Positions 8,269-16,091 of a DNA stretch of 64,000 nucleotides are shown here, in pieces. The translations under genes and the position numbers were made by a program. The DNA lies in the NCBI GenBank assembly GCA_017399225.1, contig JAFQEB010000122.1, positions 1-64,000 on the forward strand, given 5' to 3'. Source of the stretch: Clostridia bacterium (GTDB lineage Bacteria > Bacillota_A > Clostridia > Christensenellales > Aristaeellaceae). The first letter of the stretch is position 1, and every line of letters begins with the position of its first letter. The notes below the pieces were generated by a model. The model was given only the letters and a program-made list of their open reading frames with translations, was not told the origin of the DNA and did no database searches.

Positions 8269-8469
8269 ATGAAGACGCGGATCAAGGAGCTGCGCAAGGC
8301 GCGGAAGATGAGCCAGGAGGAACTGGCGGATGCAGTCGGGACAACGCGGCAGACGATCACGTCCATCGAGACGGGGAAGTACGTGGCCTCGCTGCCCCTG
8401 GCGTACCGGATCGCCCGGCATTTTGGCCTGACGATCGAGGAAGTTTTCGTGTTGGATGAGGAGGAGTAA
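8269..8469 (+). CDS. Small XRE/Cro-CI family HTH regulator
   Basis: 66-residue protein made almost only of a five-helix HTH domain: [24 protein letters not shown] (helices 1-2) and [25 protein letters not shown] (recognition helix and helix 4), ending FVLDEEE. The ATG at 8269 follows ACGGAG with 8-bp spacing; the promoter and operators lie upstream, so a longer product is excluded. The membrane gene begins 3 bp after the stop. Such two-gene units, a short HTH repressor with a membrane protein, are common in Firmicutes; the signal sensed is unknown. Confidence 0.9.
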   Translation: MKTRIKELRKARKMSQEELADAVGTTRQTITSIETGKYVASLPLAYRIARHFGLTIEEVFVLDEEE

Positions 8470-8472
8470 ACC

Positions 8473-8904
8473 ATGAATCTGGAGCAATATCGCAAAAAAG
8501 TACAGCGCCGCCTGACGGTGCTGCGGATCCTGGCGGCCGTGTTCATTGTGGCGATGATCGTCGTGCCGAAGCTGGCGGGGGATACGGAATTCTCTGCCTT
8601 CGCGTCGGGCGGAAGCGTCGGCGGCGCTTTGATGACCATTTTGGTGCTGACGCAGCAGAGCCGCAGCCTCAAAAACGACGAGACGCTGCGAAAGCTGTAC
8701 ATCGCCGAGCATGATGAGCGTCAGCAGGCGATCCGTGTTAAGTCAGGTCAGCCGATGGTGCTGTATCTGTCCCTGGGCATGGTGATGGCGGCGCTGATCG
8801 CGTATTTCTTCAATATGGTGGTGGCAGCAACGCTGGCGCTGGCGGCGGTGGCACAGCTGCTGGTGAGCATGTGCGTGAAGCTTTGGTATATGCGGACGAT
8901 GTGA
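8473..8904 (+). CDS. Four-helix membrane protein paired with the HTH regulator
   Basis: 143 residues, not assignable to a named family. Two membrane helices (about 19-36 and 45-62), a charged cytoplasmic loop with KNDETLRKLYIAEHDERQQ, then two more helices (about 97-113 and 115-133). The DER-containing loop after helix 2 is seen in small membrane partners of XRE regulators. It starts 3 bp after the HTH gene, so the two are surely one transcript; it may be the regulated target or the sensor. Followed by a terminator. Confidence 0.75.
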   Translation: MNLEQYRKKVQRRLTVLRILAAVFIVAMIVVPKLAGDTEFSAFASGGSVGGALMTILVLTQQSRSLKNDETLRKLYIAEHDERQQAIRVKSGQPMVLYLSLGMVMAALIAYFFNMVVAATLALAAVAQLLVSMCVKLWYMRTM

Positions 8905-8924
8905 TGCATTTCCGCTGTTTTCGG

Positions 8925-8953
8925 GGCGCGGTGATTGAAAAGCCGCGCCTTTT
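8925..8953 (+). terminator. Terminator of the HTH/membrane operon
   Basis: Seven-bp GC stem GGCGCGG (8925-8931) with CCGCGCC (8943-8949) followed by TTTT. Its loop contains the -35 of the trmO promoter. Confidence 0.75.
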
Positions 8954-8963
8954 GTGATATCCT
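8935..8963 (+). promoter_or_regulatory. Promoter of trmO, overlapping the preceding terminator
   Basis: TTGAAA (8935-8940), 17-bp spacer, TATCCT (8958-8963), 34 bp before the trmO start codon. Confidence 0.6.
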
Positions 8964-8997
8964 GTATTTTGGAATGATTTTGGAAAGGGGGCCGCTC

Positions 8998-9699
8998 ATG
9001 CAGATCATCGCGCGCATCCGCAATGATTTTCCTACCAAGTTTGGGCTGCCGAGGCAGTCGGGTCTGGTGCCGGAGTTGGTCTCCACCATTGTGTTTGAGC
9101 CGGAATTCCGCGTGCCGGAGGCGCTGCGGGGCATCGAAGCCTATTCCCACCTGTGGATCATCTGGGGCTTTCACCAGGCGGTACGGGAAGGGGAGGATCA
9201 GGCGTGGAGGCCGACGGTCCGTCCGCCGCGTCTGGGCGGCAATACCCGCATGGGCGTGTTTGCGACCCGCTCACCCTTCCGGCCCAACCCACTGGGACTG
9301 ACCGTCGTGAAGCTGCTGGGCGTGGAGGATACCCCGGAGGGCAAGGTGCTGCTGGTATCCGGGGCCGATATGATGGACGGTACGCCCGTCTACGATATCA
9401 AGCCCTATCTGCCCTATGTGGACAGCATTCCGGAGGCCAATGGCGGCTTCACCGAGGAAAAGGCGGCCTATCACCTGGAGGTGAGATTCCCCCCGGAACT
9501 GCTGGCGCAGGTGCCGGCGCATCAGCGGGAGGCACTGCTGGGCGTTTTGGCCCAGGATCCCCGGCCTGCCTATCAGAAGGACGAGCAGCGCGTCTACGGC
9601 TTCGCTTACGCCGATATGGATGTGCGCTTTACTGTCAGCGGCGGCGTGTTGACCGTTGCTGAGATCATCAAGGAGGAAAGTACGAATGAGCATTATTGA
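8998..9699 (+). CDS. trmO: tRNA (t6A37) N6-methyltransferase TrmO
   Basis: SAM-dependent enzyme that methylates N6-threonylcarbamoyladenosine at position 37 of threonine tRNA. The 233-residue protein has the TsaA/TrmO fold: RNDFPTKFGLPRQSGLV (about 8-24), EAYSHLWIIWGFH (about 46-58), and the conserved TRMGVFATRSPFRPNPLGLT run at about 80-99 and DGTPVYDIKPYLPYVDS (about 122-138). The ATG at 8998 has GGAAAGGGGG upstream. A C-terminal domain of about 70 residues follows as in longer TrmO forms. It overlaps the following peptidase gene by 14 bp. Confidence 0.94.
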   Translation: MQIIARIRNDFPTKFGLPRQSGLVPELVSTIVFEPEFRVPEALRGIEAYSHLWIIWGFHQAVREGEDQAWRPTVRPPRLGGNTRMGVFATRSPFRPNPLGLTVVKLLGVEDTPEGKVLLVSGADMMDGTPVYDIKPYLPYVDSIPEANGGFTEEKAAYHLEVRFPPELLAQVPAHQREALLGVLAQDPRPAYQKDEQRVYGFAYADMDVRFTVSGGVLTVAEIIKEESTNEHY

Positions 9700-10636
9700 G
9701 ACCCTGGTGGAGAAGTTCCCCATTCGCAAGAGCAAGGCGGCGAAGGAGGCCTTCCGCAGCTGGTTCCTGGGCTGGGCGCAGGAGCAGGGCTACGAGGCAA
9801 AGGTTGAGTCCGGGTGGAAGCTGGCCCGCTGCAATAACGTGGTCGTCGGCGATCCGGAAACGGCGGAGGTCGTTTTCACGGCCCACTACGATACGCCCGC
9901 CCGCATGATCCTCCCCAACTTCATCACGCCCTGCAATGTTTTGGTGTACATCCTGTACAACCTGCTGCTGGTGCCGGTGATCCTGCTGCCTCCGGCAGCA
10001 TTGGCGGCGCTGGTGGGCTTCGTGCTGCCGCTGCTTGGCATGGAGCCGGAGGCTGCCGCCGGGATCGCGGGGCTGGTGGGCTTCGTCAGCGTGTATGTTG
10101 TGCTGGGCCTGATGATGTTTGGCCCGGCCAACCGGCATAATGTCAACGACAACACCTCCGGCGTGGCCTCGGTGATGGAGCTCATGGCCCGTATGCCTGC
10201 ACAGCAGCGGGAGAAGACTGCCTTCATCCTCTTTGACAACGAGGAGAAGGGGATGCTGGGCAGCAGCCTCTACGCCAGCAAGCACAAGAAGGTCAAGAAG
10301 GAGAAGCTGCTGATCAACCTGGACTGCGTGGGCGACGGCGAGCATGTGATGTTCTTCGCCAACAAGCGCACCCGCGACCTGCCCTGCTACCCCACTTTGG
10401 AGCAGGCTCTGCAGCGCGCGGAGGGCCGCCAGCTTCACATGAACAAGATGGAAAACTGCATCTACCCCTCCGATCAGGCCAACTATCGCTACGGTGTGGC
10501 GGTCTGTGCCTGTAATAAGATGAAGGTCATCGGCTACTACTGCGATAAGATCCACACCCCCAAGGACACGATCTGCGAGCAGGTGAACCTGGACTTCCTG
10601 GCCGAGGGCCTGTGCAGCTTTGTGGAGGCGCTTTGA
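9686..10636 (+). CDS. M28-family zinc peptidase with membrane segments inserted in the catalytic domain (copy 1)
   Basis: 316 residues. Metal-ligand motifs of the M28 aminopeptidase family appear in order: AHYDTP (His, about 70), HNVNDNTSG (Asp, about 155), FDNEEKG (Glu pair, about 186), NLDCVG (Asp, about 212) and DKIHTPKD (His, about 294). Unusually, a hydrophobic block of about 70 residues with two or three membrane helices sits between the first His and the Asp motif, which would tether the active site to the membrane. The ATG at 9686 follows AAGGAGG and overlaps trmO by 14 bp. The next gene is a paralogue, so this is a tandem duplication. Substrate unknown. Confidence 0.85.
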   Translation: MSIIETLVEKFPIRKSKAAKEAFRSWFLGWAQEQGYEAKVESGWKLARCNNVVVGDPETAEVVFTAHYDTPARMILPNFITPCNVLVYILYNLLLVPVILLPPAALAALVGFVLPLLGMEPEAAAGIAGLVGFVSVYVVLGLMMFGPANRHNVNDNTSGVASVMELMARMPAQQREKTAFILFDNEEKGMLGSSLYASKHKKVKKEKLLINLDCVGDGEHVMFFANKRTRDLPCYPTLEQALQRAEGRQLHMNKMENCIYPSDQANYRYGVAVCACNKMKVIGYYCDKIHTPKDTICEQVNLDFLAEGLCSFVEAL

Positions 10637-10652
10637 TCCTTTGGAGGAAAGT

Positions 10653-11594
10653 ATGACCATACTGAATGAAATCAACGGGAAATTTCCTGTCCGCCGGAGC
10701 GAGGCCCAGAAGGAAGCCTTCCGCAAATGGGTGATCGGCTATGCGGCGGGTCTGGGCCGCCGTGCCCGGGTGGAGGAATCTGACAAGGGTCGGCACAGCA
10801 ACGTCGTTATCGGCAATCCGGATACGGCGAAGATCACCATCACCGCCCATTACGATACCCCCTGCGGCATCGGGCTGCCCAATATGCAGATCCCCCGCGA
10901 CTGGGCGGTGTACTACCTGGTTCAGCTGCTGATCATCCTGGGGATGCTGGGGATCTCCCTGGCAGCAGCGATGCTCCTGGGCCTGATGACAAAGAGCGGA
11001 GATGTGCTGATCCTGGGCTTCTTCTTCGTGTACATGGCCCTGCTGATGCTGATGATCTACGGCCCGGCCAACAGGCACAACGTTAACGACAATACCTCCG
11101 GCGTCACGGCGCTGCTGGAGACTTTGGCACGGATCGCCCCCGAAGACCGGGAAAAGGTCGCCTTTATCCTCTTTGATAACCAGGAGAAGGGCAACCGGGG
11201 CTCCAAGGCCTATGCCCGCGATCACCTGCAGGTGCAGCATACCCGGCTGATCGTCAATCTGGACTGCGTGGGCGTGGGCGACCAGTTCATCGTTTCCGTG
11301 CCGAAGTTGGCCCGGAACATGGATGAATATGAGCTGCTGGAAAGAATCCTGGCGGCCCAGCCGGGGAGGACGGTGCATTTCTTCTCCTCCTTCACCACCC
11401 GCGGGAACTCTGATTACCGCTCCTTCAAATGCGGCGTGGGTATTTCGGCGCACCGCATCGTATCGGGCGTGGGGTTCTATACCGGGGACATCCATACCGC
11501 GCGGGACACGGAAACGGACGAGGAAAACCTGCTCTTTTTGGCTCAGGCGCTGTCAAAATGCGTGGCTGAGGTGCCTGGAGAGGCTGCAGAATAA
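10653..11594 (+). CDS. M28-family zinc peptidase with membrane insert (copy 2, tandem paralogue)
   Basis: 313 residues, co-linear with its neighbour: both open with a short helix ending KFP-R-S-A-KEAF, then AHYDTPCG (about 68), two membrane helices (about 90-145), HNVNDNTSG (about 149), FDNQEKG (about 183), NLDCVG (about 208) and GDIHTARD near the end. The catalytic Glu pair is QE here rather than EE, so the general-base Glu is kept but its partner differs. ATG at 10653 follows TTGGAGGAA, 16 bp after copy 1. Divergence is high enough that the duplication is old. Confidence 0.83.
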   Translation: MTILNEINGKFPVRRSEAQKEAFRKWVIGYAAGLGRRARVEESDKGRHSNVVIGNPDTAKITITAHYDTPCGIGLPNMQIPRDWAVYYLVQLLIILGMLGISLAAAMLLGLMTKSGDVLILGFFFVYMALLMLMIYGPANRHNVNDNTSGVTALLETLARIAPEDREKVAFILFDNQEKGNRGSKAYARDHLQVQHTRLIVNLDCVGVGDQFIVSVPKLARNMDEYELLERILAAQPGRTVHFFSSFTTRGNSDYRSFKCGVGISAHRIVSGVGFYTGDIHTARDTETDEENLLFLAQALSKCVAEVPGEAAE

Positions 11595-11706
11595 GTCGAA
11601 ATGGGGTAGATTTTGGGGGATCGGGAAACCGATGCATGATTTACACCAAATCGCCGGAAATATTCTGTAGTTATCGCCGAAAATGCCCAAAGAATGCTGT
11701 AAGGTA

Positions 11707-11735
11707 TTGACGAATTTCCCGTTTACGCTTATCAT
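11707..11735 (+). promoter_or_regulatory. Promoter upstream of the 190-residue unknown gene
   Basis: TTGACG (11707-11712), 17-bp spacer, TATCAT (11730-11735), 41 bp before the start codon. Confidence 0.65.
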
Positions 11736-11776
11736 TTACATATGTTCTCAGTAGTTACGGGAGAGGAGGGGCTACC

Positions 11777-12349
11777 ATGATCAACAGCAATGCCGCAGCC
11801 CCATTGTTCTGGTATATCTACCGTCCCAGCATTCGCCGCTCCGGCAATGATGATGGCGGATTCAATGTTGCACTTTACCCCAACCACACGCTGGTGTACT
11901 GCCGCTATAACCGCTCCAACCAGATCGTGGAGCAGAGCACGTTCCAGCTGGGTGCGGAGTTCACGGAGTATTATCTGGCTTACCTGCAGGGGCAGGCGAT
12001 CTGGATGGGTGAGGTCCCGCTGGAGATCGGCGTGAACGGCAATCCCCAGTATGCGAGCATGTTCGGCTTCGCAGGCCACCCCATGTTCGAGGTGGATGAG
12101 ATCGACACGCTGGTGCTGGCGCCCTTCAACAGCCTGCGCGGCATGTATGCCCGTCACCTGCGCTCCGTGCTGGAGGCCATCAGCGCCAAGCTGTACACCT
12201 ACGGCATCGGCCTGACGGTGGACAGCTTCGTCTGGGACTGGAAGAAGATCCAGCCCATTGGCCCCTACCAGCAGCAGATGAAGATGGTGGAGCCTGCCCC
12301 CGCCCAGATGCCTGAGGCCGAGGACGAGCTCTACGACGTGGCACAGTAA
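11777..12349 (+). CDS. Conserved-looking cytoplasmic protein of unknown function
   Basis: 190 residues, not recognised. No signal peptide or membrane helix. The body is rich in aromatic residues (WYIYRP, YYLAYLQ, FVWDWKK), with alternating strand-like segments such as NVALYPNHTLVYCRYN, then a helical stretch (NSLRGMYARHLRSVLEAISAKLYTYG) and a Pro/Glu-rich tail. Strong ribosome-binding site GGGAGAGGAGGGG before the ATG at 11777 and its own promoter and terminator show it is an expressed, monocistronic gene. Codon use matches its neighbours. Confidence 0.8.
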   Translation: MINSNAAAPLFWYIYRPSIRRSGNDDGGFNVALYPNHTLVYCRYNRSNQIVEQSTFQLGAEFTEYYLAYLQGQAIWMGEVPLEIGVNGNPQYASMFGFAGHPMFEVDEIDTLVLAPFNSLRGMYARHLRSVLEAISAKLYTYGIGLTVDSFVWDWKKIQPIGPYQQQMKMVEPAPAQMPEAEDELYDVAQ

Positions 12350-12363
12350 ACATTGTGATCATA

Positions 12364-12421
12364 CGGCAGCATTGACAAGCGCACGGTACCCTCGTGATGC
12401 AAGACGATGCTGCCGCTTTTT
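12364..12421 (+). terminator. Long-loop terminator between the unknown gene and the phosphomutase
   Basis: CGGCAGCAT (12364-12372) pairs with ATGCTGCCG (12407-12415), followed by CTTTTT. A TTGACA hexamer (12372-12377) begins at the stem's last base and extends into the loop, but no good -10 follows at 16-18 bp, so I do not call a promoter. Confidence 0.75.
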
Positions 12422-12479
12422 GTGGGCCTGCGCAAGCCGGCCCATATCAACACAAGCTTATGTTAAGGAGGAAATGACC

Positions 12480-14132
12480 ATGAATGCCAAGTATCAGGCG
12501 TGGCTTGATTGCCCCAATATGCCCAAGGAGCTGATGGATCAGCTGAAGGCCATGAACGAGGAGCAGATCTCCGACAGCTTCTACCGGGAGCTGGCTTTCG
12601 GCACCGGCGGCCTTCGCGGCGTGCTGGGTGCGGGCACCAACCGCATGAACGTCTACACCGTCTCCAAGGCCACCCGCGGCCTGGGCAAGTACCTCAAGGA
12701 GACCTTCGAGAACCCCAGCTGCGCGGTGAGCTGCGACAGCCGCATCCATTCCACCGATTTTGCCCGCCTGACCGCCGCTACCCTGGCGAGCATGGGCATC
12801 CGCGTGTACATTTACAAGACCCTGATGCCCACCCCCATGCTGTCCTACGCGGTGCGCCACCTGCACACCTCCGCCGGCGTGATGGTCACGGCCTCCCACA
12901 ACCCGGCCAAGTTCAACGGCTACAAGGTCTATGGCGAGGATGGCTGCCAGATCACCATCGAGGCTGCCGACCGCATCTACGGCTACATCTGCGCCGAGGA
13001 GACCCTGGTGCCCGAGCTGCCCGATTTCGACGCCCTGCTGGCCTCCGGCATGATCTCCTGGATCGACGAGGAGACCATCGAGAGCTACTACAAGGTCATG
13101 GACGGCCTGCGCATCGCCCCGGCGACCGAGCGCCTGCACCTGGTCTACAGCCCCCTCAACGGCACCGGCAATGTGCCCGTCCGCGAGATGCTGAAGCGCA
13201 TGGGCAATATCGACGTGGAGATCGTCGCCGAGCAGGAGCTGCCCGACGGCAACTTCCCGACCTGCCCCTATCCGAACCCCGAGATCCGCGAAGCCATGCG
13301 TCTGGCCATCGCCAAGACCATCGAGACCGGTGCGGACATGTGCCTGGCTACCGACCCCGACTGCGACCGCATTGGCGCCGGTGTGCGCGTGGGCAACGAC
13401 GTGGTGCTGATCTCCGGCAACGACATGGGCGTGCTGCTGCTGGACTACATCTGCTCTCATCGTCAGCCTACTGAGCTGAAGCCCGTGGCCGTCAAGACCA
13501 TCGTGACCACCGAGATGGCGGTTCCGATCTGTGAGAAGTACGGCGTCGAGCTGCGCAACGTGCTGACCGGCTTCAAGTTCATCGGCGAGCAGATCGGCCT
13601 TTTGGAGGCCGAGGGCCATCCGGAGCGTTACATCTTTGGCTTCGAGGAGAGCTACGGCTACCTCTCCGGCACCGACGTTCGCGACAAGGACGCCGTCAAC
13701 GCCGCCGTGCTGGTGTGCGAGATGTCTGCCAACTACAAGGCTCAGGGCCTGACCCTGCTGGATAAGCTGGATCTGCTGCGCAAGGAGCACGGCTTCTTCG
13801 CCCAGCGCCTGCTGACCTTCGAGTACGAGGGCGAGTCCGGCGCGAAGACCATGGCCGGCATCATGGCCAACCTGCGCAAGCCCCTGGGCGACTTCGCGGA
13901 CGAGGCCTTCCAGACCGCAGCCCGCATCGACTACGAGAACGACGAGACCGGCCTGCCCAAGTCCGACGTGCTGTCCTTCGCTTTGGCGGAAGGCTGCAAG
14001 ATCATCGTCCGTCCCTCCGGCACCGAGCCCAAGCTGAAGGCTTATCTCTTCGCCAAGGGCGCTGACCAGGCTGCTGCCGAGGCCACCCTGGACGTGCTGG
14101 AGGCCCTGATGAACCGCTACTGCAAGGCGTAA
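12480..14132 (+). CDS. Alpha-D-phosphohexomutase (phosphoglucomutase/phosphomannomutase, PgcA type)
   Basis: Interconverts hexose 1- and 6-phosphates, feeding glycogen and wall precursors. 550 residues. The four phosphohexomutase regions are visible: FGTGGLRGVLGAGTNRMN near the N-terminus (about 40-57), the active-site serine in TASHNPAKFNGYK (about 137-149), the metal loop DPDCDRIG (about 293-300), the sugar-binding GFEESYGYL (about 383-391) and the phosphate-binding RPSGTEPKLKAY at the C-terminus (about 507-518). The ATG at 12480 is chosen over one at 12474 because AAGGAGG lies 8 bp before it. The family length is 560-580, so it is complete. Confidence 0.94.
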   Translation: MNAKYQAWLDCPNMPKELMDQLKAMNEEQISDSFYRELAFGTGGLRGVLGAGTNRMNVYTVSKATRGLGKYLKETFENPSCAVSCDSRIHSTDFARLTAATLASMGIRVYIYKTLMPTPMLSYAVRHLHTSAGVMVTASHNPAKFNGYKVYGEDGCQITIEAADRIYGYICAEETLVPELPDFDALLASGMISWIDEETIESYYKVMDGLRIAPATERLHLVYSPLNGTGNVPVREMLKRMGNIDVEIVAEQELPDGNFPTCPYPNPEIREAMRLAIAKTIETGADMCLATDPDCDRIGAGVRVGNDVVLISGNDMGVLLLDYICSHRQPTELKPVAVKTIVTTEMAVPICEKYGVELRNVLTGFKFIGEQIGLLEAEGHPERYIFGFEESYGYLSGTDVRDKDAVNAAVLVCEMSANYKAQGLTLLDKLDLLRKEHGFFAQRLLTFEYEGESGAKTMAGIMANLRKPLGDFADEAFQTAARIDYENDETGLPKSDVLSFALAEGCKIIVRPSGTEPKLKAYLFAKGADQAAAEATLDVLEALMNRYCKA

Positions 14133-14144
14133 GGGGGTGGACAA

Positions 14145-14711
14145 ATGAAAGCGACCCTCAAATTGCCGGAGAATTATGAAGAGATCGATCGCATCGACCT
14201 GGAGAAGAACAAGAAGCAGATGATCCTGGTCAATGTGCTGTCGATCGTGCTGGCAGTGCTGGTGTTTATCCCGATGCTGATCCTGGCTCCGGAGGGGGCA
14301 AGCTTCCCGAGGGAAGGGCTGGATGTGGTGATCCTGCTGGCGGGGATGTTTGGCTACATCATCCTGCATGAGGCGGTTCACGGCGTCTGCTTCTGGGCCT
14401 TCAGCCATCAGAAGCCGCGCTTTGGCTGGAAGAGCGCCTACGCTTACGCAGCCAGCGACGCCTACTATGGCAAGGTGCCTTATCTGATCATCGGCCTGGC
14501 GCCGGTGGTGCTTTGGGGCGTAGTGCTGGCGGTGCTTGCAGCGGTGCTGCCTGTGCGCTGGTACAGCATCGTGCAGCTGATCCAGCTGATCAACCTCTCC
14601 GGCGCGGCGGGTGACCTGTATGTGACCTGGCTCCTGTGCCGGATGCCCAAGGACATCCTGATCCAGGACGCGGGCGTGGCCATGCAGATCTTTGCCCCGG
14701 CGGCAAAGTAA
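14145..14711 (+). CDS. DUF3267-type membrane metalloprotease-like protein
   Basis: 188 residues with about five membrane helices. The second helix region ends in YIILHEAVHGVCFWAF, carrying an HExxH zinc motif (HEAVH, about 75-79) as in the DUF3267 putative zincin family related to site-2-type proteases. Later helices contain NLSGAAGDLYVTWLL, whose Asp (about 163) is at the expected third-ligand position. ATG at 14145 follows AAGGGGGTGG, 12 bp after the phosphomutase, so they are probably co-transcribed. Activity and substrate are unproven. Confidence 0.82.
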   Translation: MKATLKLPENYEEIDRIDLEKNKKQMILVNVLSIVLAVLVFIPMLILAPEGASFPREGLDVVILLAGMFGYIILHEAVHGVCFWAFSHQKPRFGWKSAYAYAASDAYYGKVPYLIIGLAPVVLWGVVLAVLAAVLPVRWYSIVQLIQLINLSGAAGDLYVTWLLCRMPKDILIQDAGVAMQIFAPAAK

Positions 14712-14731
14712 GGTTTCCATAAGAATAAGCG

Positions 14732-14765
14732 AGGAGCGCGGCAGAAAGTGGCTGCGCTCCTTTTT
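14732..14765 (+). terminator. Rho-independent terminator after the DUF3267 gene
   Basis: AGGAGCGC (14732-14739) pairs with GCGCTCCT (14754-14761), flowing into a T-run to 14765. Confidence 0.8.
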
Positions 14766-14777
14766 GCGGCATATGAA

Positions 14778-14806
14778 AAGTCCCGGGCCATAAGCGGCTC
14801 GGGACT
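14778..14806 (-). terminator. Terminator of the minus-strand repeat-protein operon
   Basis: 12-bp stem (14778-14789 with 14795-14806) ending in TTTT on the minus strand, 19 bp after the stop codon at 14825. Confidence 0.75.
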
Positions 14807-14824
14807 TAAAGCATTTTGGCCGGA

Positions 14825-16036
14825 TCAGGCGGCAGCCTCCACGGGGGTGGCCAGCACGGTCAGGGCGTCGATGATGGCCTGCGCGACGCCGGCGGTATCC
14901 AGGGTGATGGCCTCCGTGTCGATGGGCAGGGTCTTACCGATGAACTGGGCGGTGGCGATCTCGACGATCTCGGTGCCGTTCACAGTGGCCTTGATGGTGG
15001 CGATGGCGCCGTTCTCATCCAGGGTCACGGTGACGATGGCATTCTCGGTCTCAACGGTCTTGCTGCCGTCCTCGTTCTCGGTCACGATGGGGTAAACGAC
15101 CTCTTCCTCGGCCGCAGGAACTTCCTCAGCCTCAGGAGCATCCACGATCACGGGCAGCTCCTCAACAGCGGGCTCCTCGACGGCAGGCTCCTCAACAGCG
15201 GGCTCCTCGACGACGGGCTCCTCAACGGTGGGCTCCTCGACAGCGGGCTCCTCGACGACGGGCTCCTCAACGACGGGCTCCTCGACGATGGGTTCCTCGA
15301 CGGCGGGCTCCTCGACGGCGGGCTCCTCAACGGCGGGCTCCTCAACGACGGGCTCCTCAACAGCGGGCTCCTCAACAGCGGGCTCCTCGACGACGGGCTT
15401 CTCGACAGCGGGCTCCTCAACGGCGGGCTCCTCGACAGCGGGCTCCTCAACAGCGGGCTCCTCAACGGCGGGGATCTCGACGATCACCACATCGGTCGCG
15501 GTGGCAGGCTCAGCGGTGGGCTCAGCAACGGGCTCGGCAGTGGGCTCCGCGGTGGGGGCGGGGGTCACGCCGTTCAGGGCGTTCTGGGCGTTCTGCAGGG
15601 AGATCAGCGCCTGGTTCACATGGGCCTCCGCGGTGGCCTTGTTGGCCTTGGCGGTCTCCAGATCAGCGGTCAGCATGGCGATCTGCTCCAGGTTGGCCTC
15701 GTTTTCCGCCATCAGGGTGGTCAGGTCGGCCTCCAGGGTGGCGATCTTGGCGTTGGATTCCTCCAGCGTCAGGTTGGCTTCATCCAGCTGCTCCTGAGCG
15801 GCCTCCAGCTGATCCAGGACGCTGTTCTTCTCGTCGATGGTCTGCTGCAGGGTGGCCTGCTTGTCGGTCAGCTCGGTGTTCAGGGCGTCCACCTGGGCGT
15901 TGAGGTTGTTGGAGCGGCCCATCAGCACGGCGATCAGGATGACGGCGACCACCAGCACAACGATCAGGGCGATCAGGGAAGCGTGGTTCTTTTTGGCCGG
16001 CGCGGCGGGGGCGGCCTTCTTGGTGTTCTTGGCCAT
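14825..16036 (-). CDS. Single-pass surface protein with coiled coil and 21 pentapeptide repeats
   Basis: 403 residues. Lys-rich cytoplasmic N-terminus, one membrane helix (LIALIVVLVVAVILIAVLM, about 21-39), a coiled coil of about 100 residues, a short TAEP-rich stretch, then 21 units of [A/V/T/I]VEEP (about 190-295), and a C-terminal domain of about 95 residues. That domain (VTENEDGSKTVETENAIVTV, then IGKTLPIDTEAIT and QAIIDAL) resembles an FMN-binding domain in layout, but the usual SGAT flavinylation motif is replaced by LDTAG, so flavin attachment is unlikely. The ATG at 16036 follows AAGGAGG. Second gene of a two-gene unit. The highly acidic Pro-Glu rod probably spans the cell wall. Confidence 0.85.
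   Translation of the reverse strand: MAKNTKKAAPAAPAKKNHASLIALIVVLVVAVILIAVLMGRSNNLNAQVDALNTELTDKQATLQQTIDEKNSVLDQLEAAQEQLDEANLTLEESNAKIATLEADLTTLMAENEANLEQIAMLTADLETAKANKATAEAHVNQALISLQNAQNALNGVTPAPTAEPTAEPVAEPTAEPATATDVVIVEIPAVEEPAVEEPAVEEPAVEEPAVEKPVVEEPAVEEPAVEEPVVEEPAVEEPAVEEPAVEEPIVEEPVVEEPVVEEPAVEEPTVEEPVVEEPAVEEPAVEEPAVEELPVIVDAPEAEEVPAAEEEVVYPIVTENEDGSKTVETENAIVTVTLDENGAIATIKATVNGTEIVEIATAQFIGKTLPIDTEAITLDTAGVAQAIIDALTVLATPVEAAA
15155..15469 (-). repeat. Tandem 15-bp coding repeat, 21 units
   Basis: 315 bp encoding 21 pentapeptides within the surface protein. Units differ mostly at the first residue codon (Ala, Val, Ile, Thr) and in the third base, so the array is partly homogenised and could vary in copy number. 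Confidence 0.9.
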
Positions 16037-16091
16037 GGGGAAAACCTCCTTAATATCATGGGAAAATCTTTGGCGTGCATTTGTACGGGGA

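Noticed and set aside
12372..12400. TTGACA at the start of the terminator loop before the phosphomutase as a promoter
   Set aside because: No acceptable -10 at 16-18 bp; kept only as a remark in the terminator entry.
12447..14720. 757-residue frame on the minus strand
   Set aside because: It is the complement of the phosphohexomutase and DUF3267 genes; its composition (runs of H, Q, G, V, A, L) is typical of antisense frames in GC-rich DNA and it has no ribosome-binding site.
15155..15469. 15-bp tandem repeats as a CRISPR-like array
   Set aside because: Units are contiguous, without spacers, and encode an in-frame pentapeptide; no cas genes are nearby.
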